Source: Acinetobacter lwoffii
GTDB taxonomy: Bacteria > Pseudomonadota > Gammaproteobacteria > Pseudomonadales > Moraxellaceae
Reading direction: 5' to 3'
Assembly (NCBI RefSeq): GCF_015602705.1
Contig: NZ_CP059081.1
Location: 248,001 to 312,000 of the forward strand
Length of the DNA stretch: 64,000 nt
Shown here: piece after piece, positions 18,869 through 28,683 of the stretch
How the letters are laid out: the number at the start of each line of letters is the position of its first letter
Position numbering within the stretch: the stretch's first letter is position 1
The notes under the pieces: model-generated
What the model was told of the DNA's origin: nothing
Databases searched by the model: none
Seen by the model: only the letters and a program-made list of their open reading frames with translations
Program-made: the position numbers and the translations under genes

Positions 18869-20176
18869 TTAATTATCAAGCGATTCTAAACGAATTCGTA
18901 CAATTTCGCCATGAATGACGGGTAATGCTTGAATTTGTGAAAGCGCTGCATCCATTTTTGATTCGACGATAGGATCGGTCAGAATCACGATAGGAATAAG
19001 GTCTTTGGATAAACGCGGTTGCTGCATGATCGCATCAATACTGATGCCGGCACGACTGAGAATCGTGGTCACATCGGCAAGCACGCCCATCTGATCTTCG
19101 GCATTAATACGGATGTAATAGCCGGTAGTCATTTGTTCACGACTCAAGATCGGTAAATCACTGAGCGCTTCGAAAGCCAGTTGTGGAATGGTGCCTGCAC
19201 CGTCTTCTGTGTAAATGATGTCGCGGACAATATCGACGACATCGGCAACCACCGCAGAAGCTGTTGGTCCAGCACCCGCGCCAGCACCATAGTACAGTGT
19301 TGGGCCAACCGCATTGGCTTGTACCAGAACCGCATTTTTCACACCATTGACATTGGCAATTAGCTGGTCATCTGGAATCAGGGTCGGGTGTACACGGAGT
19401 TCAATCCCGGCATCAGTACGGCGTGCAATGCCCAGATGTTTAATCCGGAAACCGAGGTCTTCGGCATATTTCACATCTTGTGCCGTGACTTTGCCAATGC
19501 CTTCAGTAAAGACTTTGTCAAACTGAAGTGGAATACCAAAAGCACATGAGGCCAGAATCGTCAGCTTGTGTGCTGCGTCAATGCCTTCCACGTCAAAGGT
19601 CGGATCGGCTTCGGCATAACCCAGTTCTTGCGCTTCTTTCAGCACATCTTCAAAAGCGCGGCCTTTTTCACGCATTTCACTAAGAATGAAGTTACCTGTG
19701 CCGTTAATAATACCGGCCAGCCATTCAATCTTGTTGGCTGCCAAACCTTCACGGATCACTTTAATAATTGGAATGCCACCAGCCACTGCGGCTTCATAGG
19801 CAATTTGCACGGCATTGTCTTCAGCCGCTTTAAACAGTTCATTACCGTGTTCAGCCAAGAGTGCTTTGTTGGCGGTTACAATATGTTTGCCATGTTTCAT
19901 GGCTTCCATGATGACTTCATAGGCAGGATGAATTCCGCCCATGACTTCAACCACCACGTCTACATCAGGTTGACGCACGATGTCCATCAAATCAGCACTT
20001 TGTTTGACCGATTCTGGCAGATCCAGATCAGGACGTGGACGACGGGTGCCTACATGGGTAATTTCAATTTCACGACCGGTGCGACGTTTGATCTCAGCAG
20101 CATTTTCTTTTAATAGTTTCAAGGCACCACCACCTACAGTACCAAGACCGAGGATTGCCAGACGAACTGGTTTCAC
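18869..20176 (-). CDS. hom: Homoserine dehydrogenase (monofunctional, with ACT domain)
   Basis: This enzyme reduces aspartate semialdehyde to homoserine at the branch to threonine and methionine. The 435-residue product starts with a Rossmann motif LGLGTVGGGALKLL, carries the NGTGNFILSEM and YAEADPTFDVEG segments of the catalytic domain, and ends with an ACT domain (GVLADVTTILSRAGIS, about 350 on), the usual site of threonine feedback. I chose the GTG at 20176 (MKPVRLAILG), which has GGAG six bases upstream, over an in-frame upstream start. It is followed by thrC and preceded by dsbC on the same strand. Confidence 0.94.
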   Translation of the reverse strand: MKPVRLAILGLGTVGGGALKLLKENAAEIKRRTGREIEITHVGTRRPRPDLDLPESVKQSADLMDIVRQPDVDVVVEVMGGIHPAYEVIMEAMKHGKHIVTANKALLAEHGNELFKAAEDNAVQIAYEAAVAGGIPIIKVIREGLAANKIEWLAGIINGTGNFILSEMREKGRAFEDVLKEAQELGYAEADPTFDVEGIDAAHKLTILASCAFGIPLQFDKVFTEGIGKVTAQDVKYAEDLGFRIKHLGIARRTDAGIELRVHPTLIPDDQLIANVNGVKNAVLVQANAVGPTLYYGAGAGAGPTASAVVADVVDIVRDIIYTEDGAGTIPQLAFEALSDLPILSREQMTTGYYIRINAEDQMGVLADVTTILSRAGISIDAIMQQPRLSKDLIPIVILTDPIVESKMDAALSQIQALPVIHGEIVRIRLESLDN

Positions 20177-20281
20177 GTCACACTCCAAATTAAACAGTTT
20201 TTTACAAGAGCCTAGATCATAGCTAAAAAACCCGCCTGACTCTAGGGTCATTTCAGAATATCTTTATCTATAAAATAAAGT

Positions 20282-20309
20282 TAAATAACTTATTAAAATG
20301 AGTTATTTA
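20282..20309 (-). terminator. AT-rich hairpin at the dsbC stop codon
   Basis: TAAATAACT and AGTTATTTA are perfect nine-base arms around a ten-base loop. The structure includes the dsbC stop codon and, read on the minus strand, is followed by an AT-rich tract. It may be a weak terminator or an RNA 3'-end stabiliser before hom. A second possible weak stop (ACCC/GGGT followed by six T, minus strand) lies near 20229-20250. Confidence 0.4.
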
Positions 20310-21112
20310 AGCCGATTCAATAATTCCGATGTAGACAGGTAACCGCCCAGATAAGTACCTGCTGAATTATAAATGGCAGGGGTACCATTCACGCCCATAT
20401 TCAGACCCATTTGATATTGATCTTGAACAGGATTTTCACACTTCTCTGCACTAATCTGTGCGCCTGAAATCGCCTGGTCAAAGGCACTACGGCGGTCAGC
20501 ACTGCACCAGATCGCTTCCATGGCCGGCATATGCTGTTCACCACGCGGCCAGGCGATATAACGCACTTCAATGCCTTTGGCATTCATCTCATCCATTTGC
20601 TCATGGAATTTATGGCAATACGGACAGCTGACATCGGTAAACACATAGACCACATGCTTGGCTTTGCCTTTGGCTGGATAGACCAGCAAGTCGGCTGGCT
20701 TGAGTTCAGCAAAGAGTTTATTGTTGATGCCTGCCTGCAGGTTTTCGCTGACATTGTGTAGCTGTTTGTCGCCGAGACGGATCACATCGCCCTGAATCAG
20801 GTATTTACCGTCACTGGTGACATAGACCGCAGACATGCCTTCCAGACTCACCCAGTACAGGTTTGGAACTTCAGTGGCTTTAATGTCGGTAATTTTGGCA
20901 CTGATGCCAGCAGTTTTGAAATGCTTTTCCAACGTAGACGCCAGACGCTGTTCTGCATTACGTTCGGTTAGGGTAGAGGCTTCGCCCGTCGCCGGTGCGC
21001 TTGCAGTCAACTCTTGCTTTTTATCGTTGTTAGTGGAATTGGAACACGCAGTCAGACCCAAACCAGCAGCAAGTGTGCAAGCCATAAAAATTTTTGAGCG
21101 GGCAAATGTCAT
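20303..21112 (-). CDS. dsbC: Thiol:disulfide interchange protein DsbC, with a lipoprotein-type signal
   Basis: This is a periplasmic disulfide isomerase and reductase of the DsbC/DsbG family. The 269-residue product has an N-terminal dimerisation domain (about 50-115), a linker helix and a thioredoxin-like domain with the active site CPYC at 163-166 (VFTDVSCPYCHKF). A cis-proline segment NGTPAIY lies near residue 248. The N-terminus is unusual for DsbC: after the hydrophobic core, LTAC-SN fits a lipobox with Cys23, which suggests membrane anchoring. It lies about 100 bases after xerD on the same strand, the xerD-dsbC-hom order found in many gammaproteobacteria. Confidence 0.9.
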   Translation of the reverse strand: MTFARSKIFMACTLAAGLGLTACSNSTNNDKKQELTASAPATGEASTLTERNAEQRLASTLEKHFKTAGISAKITDIKATEVPNLYWVSLEGMSAVYVTSDGKYLIQGDVIRLGDKQLHNVSENLQAGINNKLFAELKPADLLVYPAKGKAKHVVYVFTDVSCPYCHKFHEQMDEMNAKGIEVRYIAWPRGEQHMPAMEAIWCSADRRSAFDQAISGAQISAEKCENPVQDQYQMGLNMGVNGTPAIYNSAGTYLGGYLSTSELLNRLK

Positions 21113-21211
21113 AAAAAACCCTTTTCTTCTTGGATTAAAAACAGAGCATTAGCATAACAAAAAAAAATACCCACACGTCAAACTTCTCAGTTTATTCCAT
21201 CCGGATATGTT

Positions 21212-22129
21212 TTAAGCTCGTGGATGATGGGTCGCGTGTAGCTGTTGCATCCGTACTTGTGCTACATGGGTATAAATCTGGGTGGTAGACAGATCACTAT
21301 GCCCGAGCAGCATCTGTACCACGCGTAAGTCTGCGCCATGATTGAGTAAATGCGTCGCAAAGGCATGGCGCAAGGTATGCGGTGACAGTTCGGACTGGAT
21401 TCCGGCCTGCAGCGCATAACGCTTAATGGCATACCAGAAATTCTGCCGGCTCATGATACCGCCATGCTGGGTCAGAAACAGATAATCGGTCGAAGTCCTA
21501 TACAGTTGCGGACGGGCTTCATTCAGATATTTTCCCACCCATTCACAGGCCATTTTTCCCATCGGAACCAGGCGTTCTTTATTACCTTTACCCACAATAC
21601 GTAAATAGCCCTGTTTTAAGTTGATCAGTTCCAGCCGCAAGTTAATCAGTTCGGTCACCCGGAGTCCGCAGGCATACAGCACTTCAAACATGGCGCGATC
21701 GCGCAGCCCTAATGCAGTGTTGATATCCGGAGCATGAATCAGGGCTTCGACATCAGCTTCGGAGAGATCTTTGGGTAAGGCCCGGCCCAGTTTCGGGGTT
21801 TTATGTGCAGCCACAGGATTGTCACTACGCAGTTTTTGCTCGCGCAGAAATTTATAAAATGAGCGCAAGGCAGATAGGCAGCGGGCAATCGAACGTGGAC
21901 TTTTTTGCTGTTTGGTCAGCGCAATCAGTACATCAGAAATATCATCATGACTCCATTCCGGCAGAGGCTTGCTCAGGCATTCTGCACATTGCACCAGATC
22001 GGACAAATAGGCATTTCGAGTATGCGGGCTGACCGTTTGTGCAATCAGATAATCACGAAAACCCTGCAAATAACTGAACGCATCAGGAATCTGGACAGGG
22101 GCAGGAATACGGGGTTTTTTATTCAGCAT
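21212..22129 (-). CDS. xerD: Tyrosine recombinase XerD
   Basis: XerD works with XerC at the dif site to resolve chromosome dimers. The 305-residue protein has an N-terminal SAM-like core-binding domain (about 20-105) and the catalytic domain with all key residues visible: Arg in YACGLRVTEL, Lys in the GKGNKERLVP hairpin, HTLRH, the second His in LLGHSDLSTT and the nucleophile Tyr in QIYTHV. It is the first gene of the minus-strand xerD-dsbC-hom-thrC series and is divergent from feoA. XerD rather than XerC is inferred from context next to dsbC and hom. Confidence 0.92.
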   Translation of the reverse strand: MLNKKPRIPAPVQIPDAFSYLQGFRDYLIAQTVSPHTRNAYLSDLVQCAECLSKPLPEWSHDDISDVLIALTKQQKSPRSIARCLSALRSFYKFLREQKLRSDNPVAAHKTPKLGRALPKDLSEADVEALIHAPDINTALGLRDRAMFEVLYACGLRVTELINLRLELINLKQGYLRIVGKGNKERLVPMGKMACEWVGKYLNEARPQLYRTSTDYLFLTQHGGIMSRQNFWYAIKRYALQAGIQSELSPHTLRHAFATHLLNHGADLRVVQMLLGHSDLSTTQIYTHVAQVRMQQLHATHHPRA

Positions 22130-22247
22130 AGGGTGAAAGGATCTGATCTGAAAAAGCGATAATCGGGATTGGTATTCTCCACTGTAGTTTAATTTTATGA
22201 CAGTGTCGATGTGGTATAAGGCTAAATCGAAATGTAATTAATCTTAT

Positions 22248-22277
22248 TTGTTAATTATTCTCATTTGTTTGTATACT
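22248..22277 (+). promoter_or_regulatory. feoAB promoter with an overlapping Fur-like box
   Basis: The promoter is TTGTTA at 22248-22253, an 18-base gap, then TATACT at 22272-22277. Inside it, 22250-22268 (GTTAATTATTCTCATTTGT) matches the 19-base Fur consensus at 13 positions when read on the minus strand. A Fur-iron complex bound there would block RNA polymerase, so the operon should be induced by iron limitation. The match count is mine, by hand. Confidence 0.65.
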
Positions 22278-22303
22278 GTACAAAATAGTTTAGGAATTTC
22301 ACG

Positions 22304-22564
22304 GTGCGTTTGTCTGATTTAAAAGCAAAACAAATTGCCATCATTCGAAAAGTGAGTCGAACAACTGATGGTGAAAGTGCTCTACACGATGTCGTCGCGA
22401 GTCGTTTGGAAACTTTAGGCTTTGTACCAGGTACAAAGGTACAGGTCATTACTAAAGGTATTTTTGGTGGAGATCCCATTTTGATTCAAGTTGGATTCAC
22501 ACGTTTTGCTTTGCGTAAATCAGAAGCAGCCAAAATTGAAATCGAACAGGCGGTGTCGGCATGA
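22304..22564 (+). CDS. feoA: Ferrous iron transport protein FeoA
   Basis: FeoA is a small cytoplasmic SH3-like protein needed for FeoB-mediated ferrous iron uptake. The 86-residue product begins with a GTG at 22304 (MRLSDLKAKQIAII), and contains the typical LGFVPGTKVQVITKGIFGGDPILIQV stretch and an ending strand with FALRKSEAAKI. It overlaps feoB by four bases (ATGA), so the two are translationally coupled. A sigma-70 promoter with a Fur-like box lies about 30 bases upstream. Confidence 0.94.
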   Translation: MRLSDLKAKQIAIIRKVSRTTDGESALHDVVASRLETLGFVPGTKVQVITKGIFGGDPILIQVGFTRFALRKSEAAKIEIEQAVSA

Positions 22565-24417
22565 GTGATACATTACGTATTGCCCTTGTCGGTAACCCTA
22601 ACTGCGGTAAAACTTCATTATTCAACCATTTAACCGGAACGCGCCAAAAAGTCGGTAACTATGCGGGTGTGACGGTTGAACGTAAAGTCGGTACGTTTCA
22701 GCTTGCCTCAGGCAAAGCGGTACGGGTACTGGATTTGCCGGGAACCTATAGTCTGGATGCAACCAGTCCGGATGAAGAAATCACCCGCAACGTCGTACAA
22801 GGTAAAATTGCGGAAGAGCAGGAGCAGGATGCATTTTTATGTGTGGTAGATGCCACCAATCTGAAACTGCATCTGGGTCTGGTGCTGGAAATGATTGCAC
22901 TGGGTCGTCCGGTGCTGGTTGTGCTGAACATGATGGATGAAGCACGCCGTCGTGGCATGCAGATCAATACCCAGAAGCTGTCTGAGCGACTGGGCGTACC
23001 TGTGGTAGAAACGGTGGCTGTGCGCAATTCAGGGATTGAAAACCTGAAAAATGCGCTGGATCAAGGCAAGTATTCTGTACCACAGACCGAACTCAGCGGC
23101 TTGAAAGGTGACAGTCACCAGCGCGTGGAAAACATTCTGAATGACGTGGTTAATTTCGTCGATCAGGAAGATAAACGTACAGATTTTCTTGACAAGATTT
23201 TTCTGCATCCGGTATTGGGCTTAATTAGTCTGGCCGTGATGATGTTCGTGATTTTCCAGGCGGTATTTGCCTGGGCTGCGCCGTTTATGGATGGGATTGA
23301 ATCCTTCTTTGGCTGGCTGGGTGAGTTCCTCGGCGAATATATTTCGCACCCATTACTGAATAGCCTGGTGGTGGACGGGATTATTGCCGGTGCCGGTGGC
23401 GTGGTGGTGTTCCTGCCACAGATTCTGATTCTGTTCTTCTTTATTCTGGTACTGGAAGAATCAGGTTATTTACCGCGTGCTGCTTTCCTATTAGATAAGC
23501 TGATGTTTAAAGCCGGTTTATCAGGACGTGCCTTTATTCCGTTATTGTCCAGCTTTGCCTGTGCCATTCCGGGCATCATGGCATCGCGGACCATTAGTGA
23601 TCCACGAGATCGTTTAACCACGATTTTCGTTGCACCTTTAATGACCTGTTCGGCACGCTTGCCAGTTTATGCCTTGCTGATTGCGGCATTTGTACCGGCA
23701 CAAACCGTCTGGGGTTTCCTGAATCTGCAAGGTCTGGTGCTCTTCGGTCTGTATATGGCAGGTATCGTAAGTGCTTTGGTTGTGTCTTTTGTGTTGAAAT
23801 TCTTCCACAAAGATAAATCACAGCACATGCTGCTGATGGAACTGCCAAGCTACCGTTTTCCGGACTTGAAGAACGTTTGGATCGGGTTATTGGATCGCGG
23901 CAAAATCTTCTTGAAACGTGTCGGTGGCATCATCTTCGCCTTATCGATTGTGCTGTGGTTCCTGTGTACGTTCCCGCAGCCACCAGAAGGTGCAACCCTG
24001 CCGGCCATTGATTATTCATTGGCAGGGATGCTCGGTCATCTGATGCAACCGATCTTTGCACCCCTCGGTTTTAACTGGCAGATCTGTATTGCCCTGATTC
24101 CGGCGATGGCAGCGCGTGAAGTGGTCGTTGCAGCACTGGGCACAGTCTATGCGATGTCGGCAGTTGATGAAGATGCGATGTCTGAAGGTCTGGCTGCGCT
24201 GATCAGCGGTGGAGGTGATCTGGGCTGGTCAGTGGCGACAGGTTTGTCTTTGCTGGTGTGGTTTATTTATGCACCACACTGTCTGGCGACCCTGGCAACG
24301 GTGAAACGTGAAACGGGTTCCTGGAAAACTGTCAGTATCATGACCATTTACCTGTTTGGTCTGGCATATTTCATGTCATTCCTGACTTATCAAATTGCTT
24401 CATATTATTTGGGCTAA
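22561..24417 (+). CDS. feoB: Ferrous iron transporter FeoB
   Basis: FeoB is the inner-membrane ferrous iron permease with an N-terminal GTPase-like domain. G1 is GNPNCGKTS at 10-18, G3 DLPGTYSLD near 57 and G4 NMMDE near 122. Membrane helices with two gate domains fill about 220-618, including the SSFACAIPGIMASR segment and a second AAREVVVAALG gate. At 618 residues it is clearly shorter than the roughly 750-770 of E. coli and Pseudomonas proteins; the cytoplasmic helical region after the G domain and the C-terminus look short. It lies between feoA and a small Cys-rich membrane protein. Confidence 0.94.
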   Translation: MSDTLRIALVGNPNCGKTSLFNHLTGTRQKVGNYAGVTVERKVGTFQLASGKAVRVLDLPGTYSLDATSPDEEITRNVVQGKIAEEQEQDAFLCVVDATNLKLHLGLVLEMIALGRPVLVVLNMMDEARRRGMQINTQKLSERLGVPVVETVAVRNSGIENLKNALDQGKYSVPQTELSGLKGDSHQRVENILNDVVNFVDQEDKRTDFLDKIFLHPVLGLISLAVMMFVIFQAVFAWAAPFMDGIESFFGWLGEFLGEYISHPLLNSLVVDGIIAGAGGVVVFLPQILILFFFILVLEESGYLPRAAFLLDKLMFKAGLSGRAFIPLLSSFACAIPGIMASRTISDPRDRLTTIFVAPLMTCSARLPVYALLIAAFVPAQTVWGFLNLQGLVLFGLYMAGIVSALVVSFVLKFFHKDKSQHMLLMELPSYRFPDLKNVWIGLLDRGKIFLKRVGGIIFALSIVLWFLCTFPQPPEGATLPAIDYSLAGMLGHLMQPIFAPLGFNWQICIALIPAMAAREVVVAALGTVYAMSAVDEDAMSEGLAALISGGGDLGWSVATGLSLLVWFIYAPHCLATLATVKRETGSWKTVSIMTIYLFGLAYFMSFLTYQIASYYLG

Positions 24418-24476
24418 ATCTCAGTTTGGCCTTGGCCAATTGAGTGTGCTGCATTGTATATGTATGGGAGATTGAG

Positions 24477-24728
24477 ATGATTGAAATTTTCATTGTGGCA
24501 GCACTGGTGCTTTGGAGCATGCTGGTCGTATTCAAAAAGGTGTTTCCGAACACCTCTAACTCAGTCTTCCAGAAGCTGTCTGATGCCTGTGCAGCCAAGG
24601 GCTGGAAGCGTCTGGCCAAATGGCTGCAACCGGGTATGGCTGCAGGCTGTGGTGGCAACTGTGCCTGTCCGGTTTCAGAAAAAAGTTCAGAAGAAAAGCC
24701 AGCCCAACAAGCGGTGAAATGGAAATAA
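24477..24728 (+). CDS. Small Cys-rich membrane protein linked to FeoB (DUF6587-like)
   Basis: The 83-residue product has one N-terminal membrane helix (IEIFIVAALVLWSMLVVF), an amphipathic middle, and a Cys cluster CGGNCACP at about residues 59-66. I chose the ATG at 24477, with GGGAG in its leader (TGTATGGGAGATTGAG), over upstream alternatives. It follows feoB by 59 bases and precedes a strong terminator, so it is probably the last gene of the feo operon. It is not classical FeoC. Position and Cys-rich tail fit the loosely defined FeoB-associated Cys-rich membrane proteins, which may bind iron or an Fe-S cluster; that role is an inference. Confidence 0.75.
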   Translation: MIEIFIVAALVLWSMLVVFKKVFPNTSNSVFQKLSDACAAKGWKRLAKWLQPGMAAGCGGNCACPVSEKSSEEKPAQQAVKWK

Positions 24729-24750
24729 TTTCCTTTTCTGGCTAAATTTC

Positions 24751-26237
<1,487 letters not shown>

Positions 26238-26257
26238 GAATAACAAGGATTCGTGAT

Positions 26258-27454
26258 ATGGCTGGGTTTGCTCAGACTACGATCAATAAATTAAATCAAT
26301 TTTATACGCAGTGGATACCTAGAATACCTGCTGAAGTGAATCCACGGAATGTATTGATTTTCTGTGTGTTGGCTTTGCTCTGCATTGGTTCGATCATGGT
26401 GGCATCGGCCTCGATGCCCTATGCAGAACGTATGCATGAAAATCCGTTTCACTATATTAGCCGACATGGGATTTCGATTTTTGTCGCTGCCGTAGCAGCT
26501 TTTCTGGCTTATAAAATCCCCTTAAAAGTCTGGTTTAATAACACTTTCTTTTTGTGGATTATTACCATCGTACTTTTGGTGGCCGTGCTATTTGTCGGGA
26601 CGGAAGTCAATGGTTCCAAACGCTGGATTCGGATCGCAGGCTTTACCTTACAGGCTTCGGAAGTCGCCAAAGTGATGATGGCAATTTTTACTGCAGACTA
26701 CGTGGTGCGCCGTGCGGAAGAAGTACGGAATAATATCAAGGGTCTGGTCCGTTTAAGTGCCATCATGGGTGCTACCGTCGGTTTGATTATTCTCGAGCCT
26801 GACTTGGGTGCAACCGTGGTAATTACCTTAACCATGCTTGGCGTGTTCTTTCTGGCGGGTGCGCCGTGGATTCAGTTCGGTGTGGCTTTTATGACCTTGG
26901 TCGGCGCATTTGCTGCCGCGATTCTGTTGGAACCGTATCGTCTGCAACGTCTGCTGTCTTTTTCGAATCCTTGGGAAGATCCCTTAGGCACCGGTTATCA
27001 GCTCTCTAATGCCCTTATGGCCTTTGGCCGTGGGGAATGGGCAGGGGTAGGCTTGGGGCATAGTATCCAGAAAATGTCTTATTTGCCTGAGGCGCATACC
27101 GATTTCATGCTGGCAATTTTGGGTGAAGAATTTGGCTTTTTAGGCATTTCAACCATCCTGATCTTGTCCTTCACCATGCTGGTTTGCTGTATCCGCATTG
27201 GACACCGCGCCTTGCAGCATCAATATTTGCGTGCCGGCTATCTGGCCTATGGCATCAGTATCATTTTCCTGTTACAGATTCTGGTGAATGCCGGTATGAA
27301 TATGGGCATGTTGCCGACCAAGGGTTTGACCTTGCCATTTATTAGTTATGGCGGTTCATCCCTGATTATCTGTGCGGTCATGATCAGTCTGATTCTAAAA
27401 ATTGATTCGACCACGCGTCAGGTCAATCCAAGCCGCGAAGAATCAAGCTTCTAG
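26258..27454 (+). CDS. ftsW: Septal peptidoglycan polymerase FtsW (SEDS family)
   Basis: FtsW is the septum-specific glycosyltransferase of cell division, acting with FtsI. The 398-residue protein has ten hydrophobic helices after a short cytoplasmic N-terminus. SEDS signatures are present: NGSKRWI near residue 128, PEAHTDFMLAILGEEFGF (about 280, holding the catalytic Asp of the family) and PFISYGGSS near 367. It lies 20 bases after murD. Its last 12 bases overlap the 3' end of a convergent zinc-ribbon gene, with no visible terminator. FtsW rather than RodA is inferred from the pairing with murD. Confidence 0.92.
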   Translation: MAGFAQTTINKLNQFYTQWIPRIPAEVNPRNVLIFCVLALLCIGSIMVASASMPYAERMHENPFHYISRHGISIFVAAVAAFLAYKIPLKVWFNNTFFLWIITIVLLVAVLFVGTEVNGSKRWIRIAGFTLQASEVAKVMMAIFTADYVVRRAEEVRNNIKGLVRLSAIMGATVGLIILEPDLGATVVITLTMLGVFFLAGAPWIQFGVAFMTLVGAFAAAILLEPYRLQRLLSFSNPWEDPLGTGYQLSNALMAFGRGEWAGVGLGHSIQKMSYLPEAHTDFMLAILGEEFGFLGISTILILSFTMLVCCIRIGHRALQHQYLRAGYLAYGISIIFLLQILVNAGMNMGMLPTKGLTLPFISYGGSSLIICAVMISLILKIDSTTRQVNPSREESSF

Positions 27455-27703
27455 ATTGGAGTTTCGTCCTGGCTCTGGCTGAGCATGGTCCAGTACCGTG
27501 CTCGGCATTGCGGTTCCACAATTGGAACAGGTCACAAAAGCAGATTTAGGCTTGGAAAGTGGAATCAAGGGTATAAAAAATAAAGAAAAATAATTACGCT
27601 GCTGTTTTAGCTCATAGCCCGAACGAGTACGGCAGACCGGACACAGAAACTGGCTTTTCTCAATGGTTTTGGTTTTAGGGCCGACGCCAAAAATAAAAAA
27701 CAT
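27443..27703 (-). CDS. Small zinc-ribbon protein
   Basis: The 86-residue product has two CxxC pairs, CPVC (about 21-24) and CSNC (about 59-62), spaced as in a zinc ribbon. Between them is a hydrophobic stretch FSLFFIPLIPL. The N-terminal FFIFGVGPKTKTI is the usual opening of zinc-ribbon domain proteins of this size. Its start has GGAAG upstream. It lies 57 bases after gluQRS on the same strand, so it may be co-transcribed with dksA-gluQRS. Its 3' end overlaps the convergent ftsW by 12 bases. The function is unknown. Confidence 0.75.
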   Translation of the reverse strand: MFFIFGVGPKTKTIEKSQFLCPVCRTRSGYELKQQRNYFSLFFIPLIPLSKPKSAFVTCSNCGTAMPSTVLDHAQPEPGRNSNLEA

Positions 27704-27760
27704 ACTCTTCTTCCTATCAATTTTTCATTCTAGAAGTCTAGCTTAAGTGAAAAGCTGTTT

Positions 27761-28681
27761 TTATAAATAGTGACCTTGTAGCTCAGTTGTATGTGGAATC
27801 CGCTCAATGTCCCATTGTACTACCGCCTGTTGCAGCATCCGATCGGGAGTGTCCAAATCAACTTCAGCCTGATGCAAAGCCTGAAGTGCCTGTTTTAATA
27901 ATTGGGGTGCCTGAGTTAAATCCAGTGCTTGGGCCAGATTCTGTTTTGACAGTTTTTGCCCCTGATCATTCATTGCCAGCGGTAGATGCATATAGCTCAG
28001 ACGCGGATAACCGAGTAACTGTCCCAGATAGATTTGCCGTTCGGTATTATCTAAAAGATCAGCTCCACGTACCGCATGAGTCATACCTTGCAGATAGTCA
28101 TCGACTACTACAGCCAGCTGGTAATTCATAATGCCGTCACGACGTTTTAAAACAAAATCGCCCAGATCTTTTTTCAGTTCTGAACAGTGCTGACCTTGCA
28201 GCCGGTCTTCAAAACAGATTTCAACATCTTCAACTTTTAAACGGATGGCCTGATGCTCAAAAGCCAGACCCAAGTTGCGGCAGGTATCCTGATAGATATG
28301 GTTGGAACCGAGCATTTTACGGGTACATTGACAGGCATAGACTAGGTCTTGCTGACGTAATTGCTGGATGACGTCTTCGTAAATATCTAAACGGTCTTTC
28401 TGGAAAATGATTTCGGCATCAGGTTCAAGCTGAAAGGCATCCATGGCACGCAGGATATGCTCTTCGCTGCCGGGATAAATGCGGGGAATATCGGTGTCTT
28501 CAATCCGGACCAGCCATGTGCCTTGATTGGCTTTGGCATCGCAGTAACTGGCAACTGCGGTAATGAGGGAGCCAAAATGCAAAGGGCCGGTTGGCGATGG
28601 CGCGAACCGACCCACGTAATTCACTTCAGCTTTCCCTCCCTTTATTAAAGGGAGGGGCAGGGAGGGATTACTTAACGACAT
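27761..28681 (-). CDS. gluQ: Glutamyl-Q tRNA(Asp) synthetase
   Basis: This truncated GluRS-like enzyme attaches glutamate to queuosine at the wobble position of tRNA-Asp. The catalytic core shows FAPSPTGPLHFGS (HIGH-type) near the N-terminus, a possible zinc site with Cys residues in YACQCTRK and DTCRNLG, and GQKLSKQN (KMSKS-type). No anticodon-binding domain is present. The start is uncertain. The ATG at 28681, two bases after dksA, gives 306 residues but adds a Pro/Leu-rich segment encoded by a palindrome. A GTG at 28624 gives 287 residues, begins VNYVGRFAPSPTG as typical homologues do, and has GGGAGGG nine bases upstream. The given coordinates are the longer form. Confidence 0.9.
   Translation of the reverse strand: MSLSNPSLPLPLIKGGKAEVNYVGRFAPSPTGPLHFGSLITAVASYCDAKANQGTWLVRIEDTDIPRIYPGSEEHILRAMDAFQLEPDAEIIFQKDRLDIYEDVIQQLRQQDLVYACQCTRKMLGSNHIYQDTCRNLGLAFEHQAIRLKVEDVEICFEDRLQGQHCSELKKDLGDFVLKRRDGIMNYQLAVVVDDYLQGMTHAVRGADLLDNTERQIYLGQLLGYPRLSYMHLPLAMNDQGQKLSKQNLAQALDLTQAPQLLKQALQALHQAEVDLDTPDRMLQQAVVQWDIERIPHTTELQGHYL
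28634..28656. repeat. Perfect 11-base-arm palindrome at the dksA-gluQRS junction
   Basis: Arms CCCTCCCTTTA and TAAAGGGAGGG are separated by one base, and a third GGGAGGG follows at 28660-28666. It looks like a small dispersed palindromic element rather than part of an enzyme. On the minus strand it holds the best ribosome-binding sequence for a GTG start at 28624. Confidence 0.75.
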
Positions 28682-28683
28682 GC

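Noticed and set aside
19568..20113. 181-residue ORF antisense to hom
   Set aside because: It lies wholly inside hom, is rich in Phe/His as expected from antisense reading, and has no ribosome site.
22561..24417. FeoB as a truncated pseudogene because of its short length
   Set aside because: The G domain, both gate segments and a normal stop are intact and the frame is unbroken; a short family variant is more likely.
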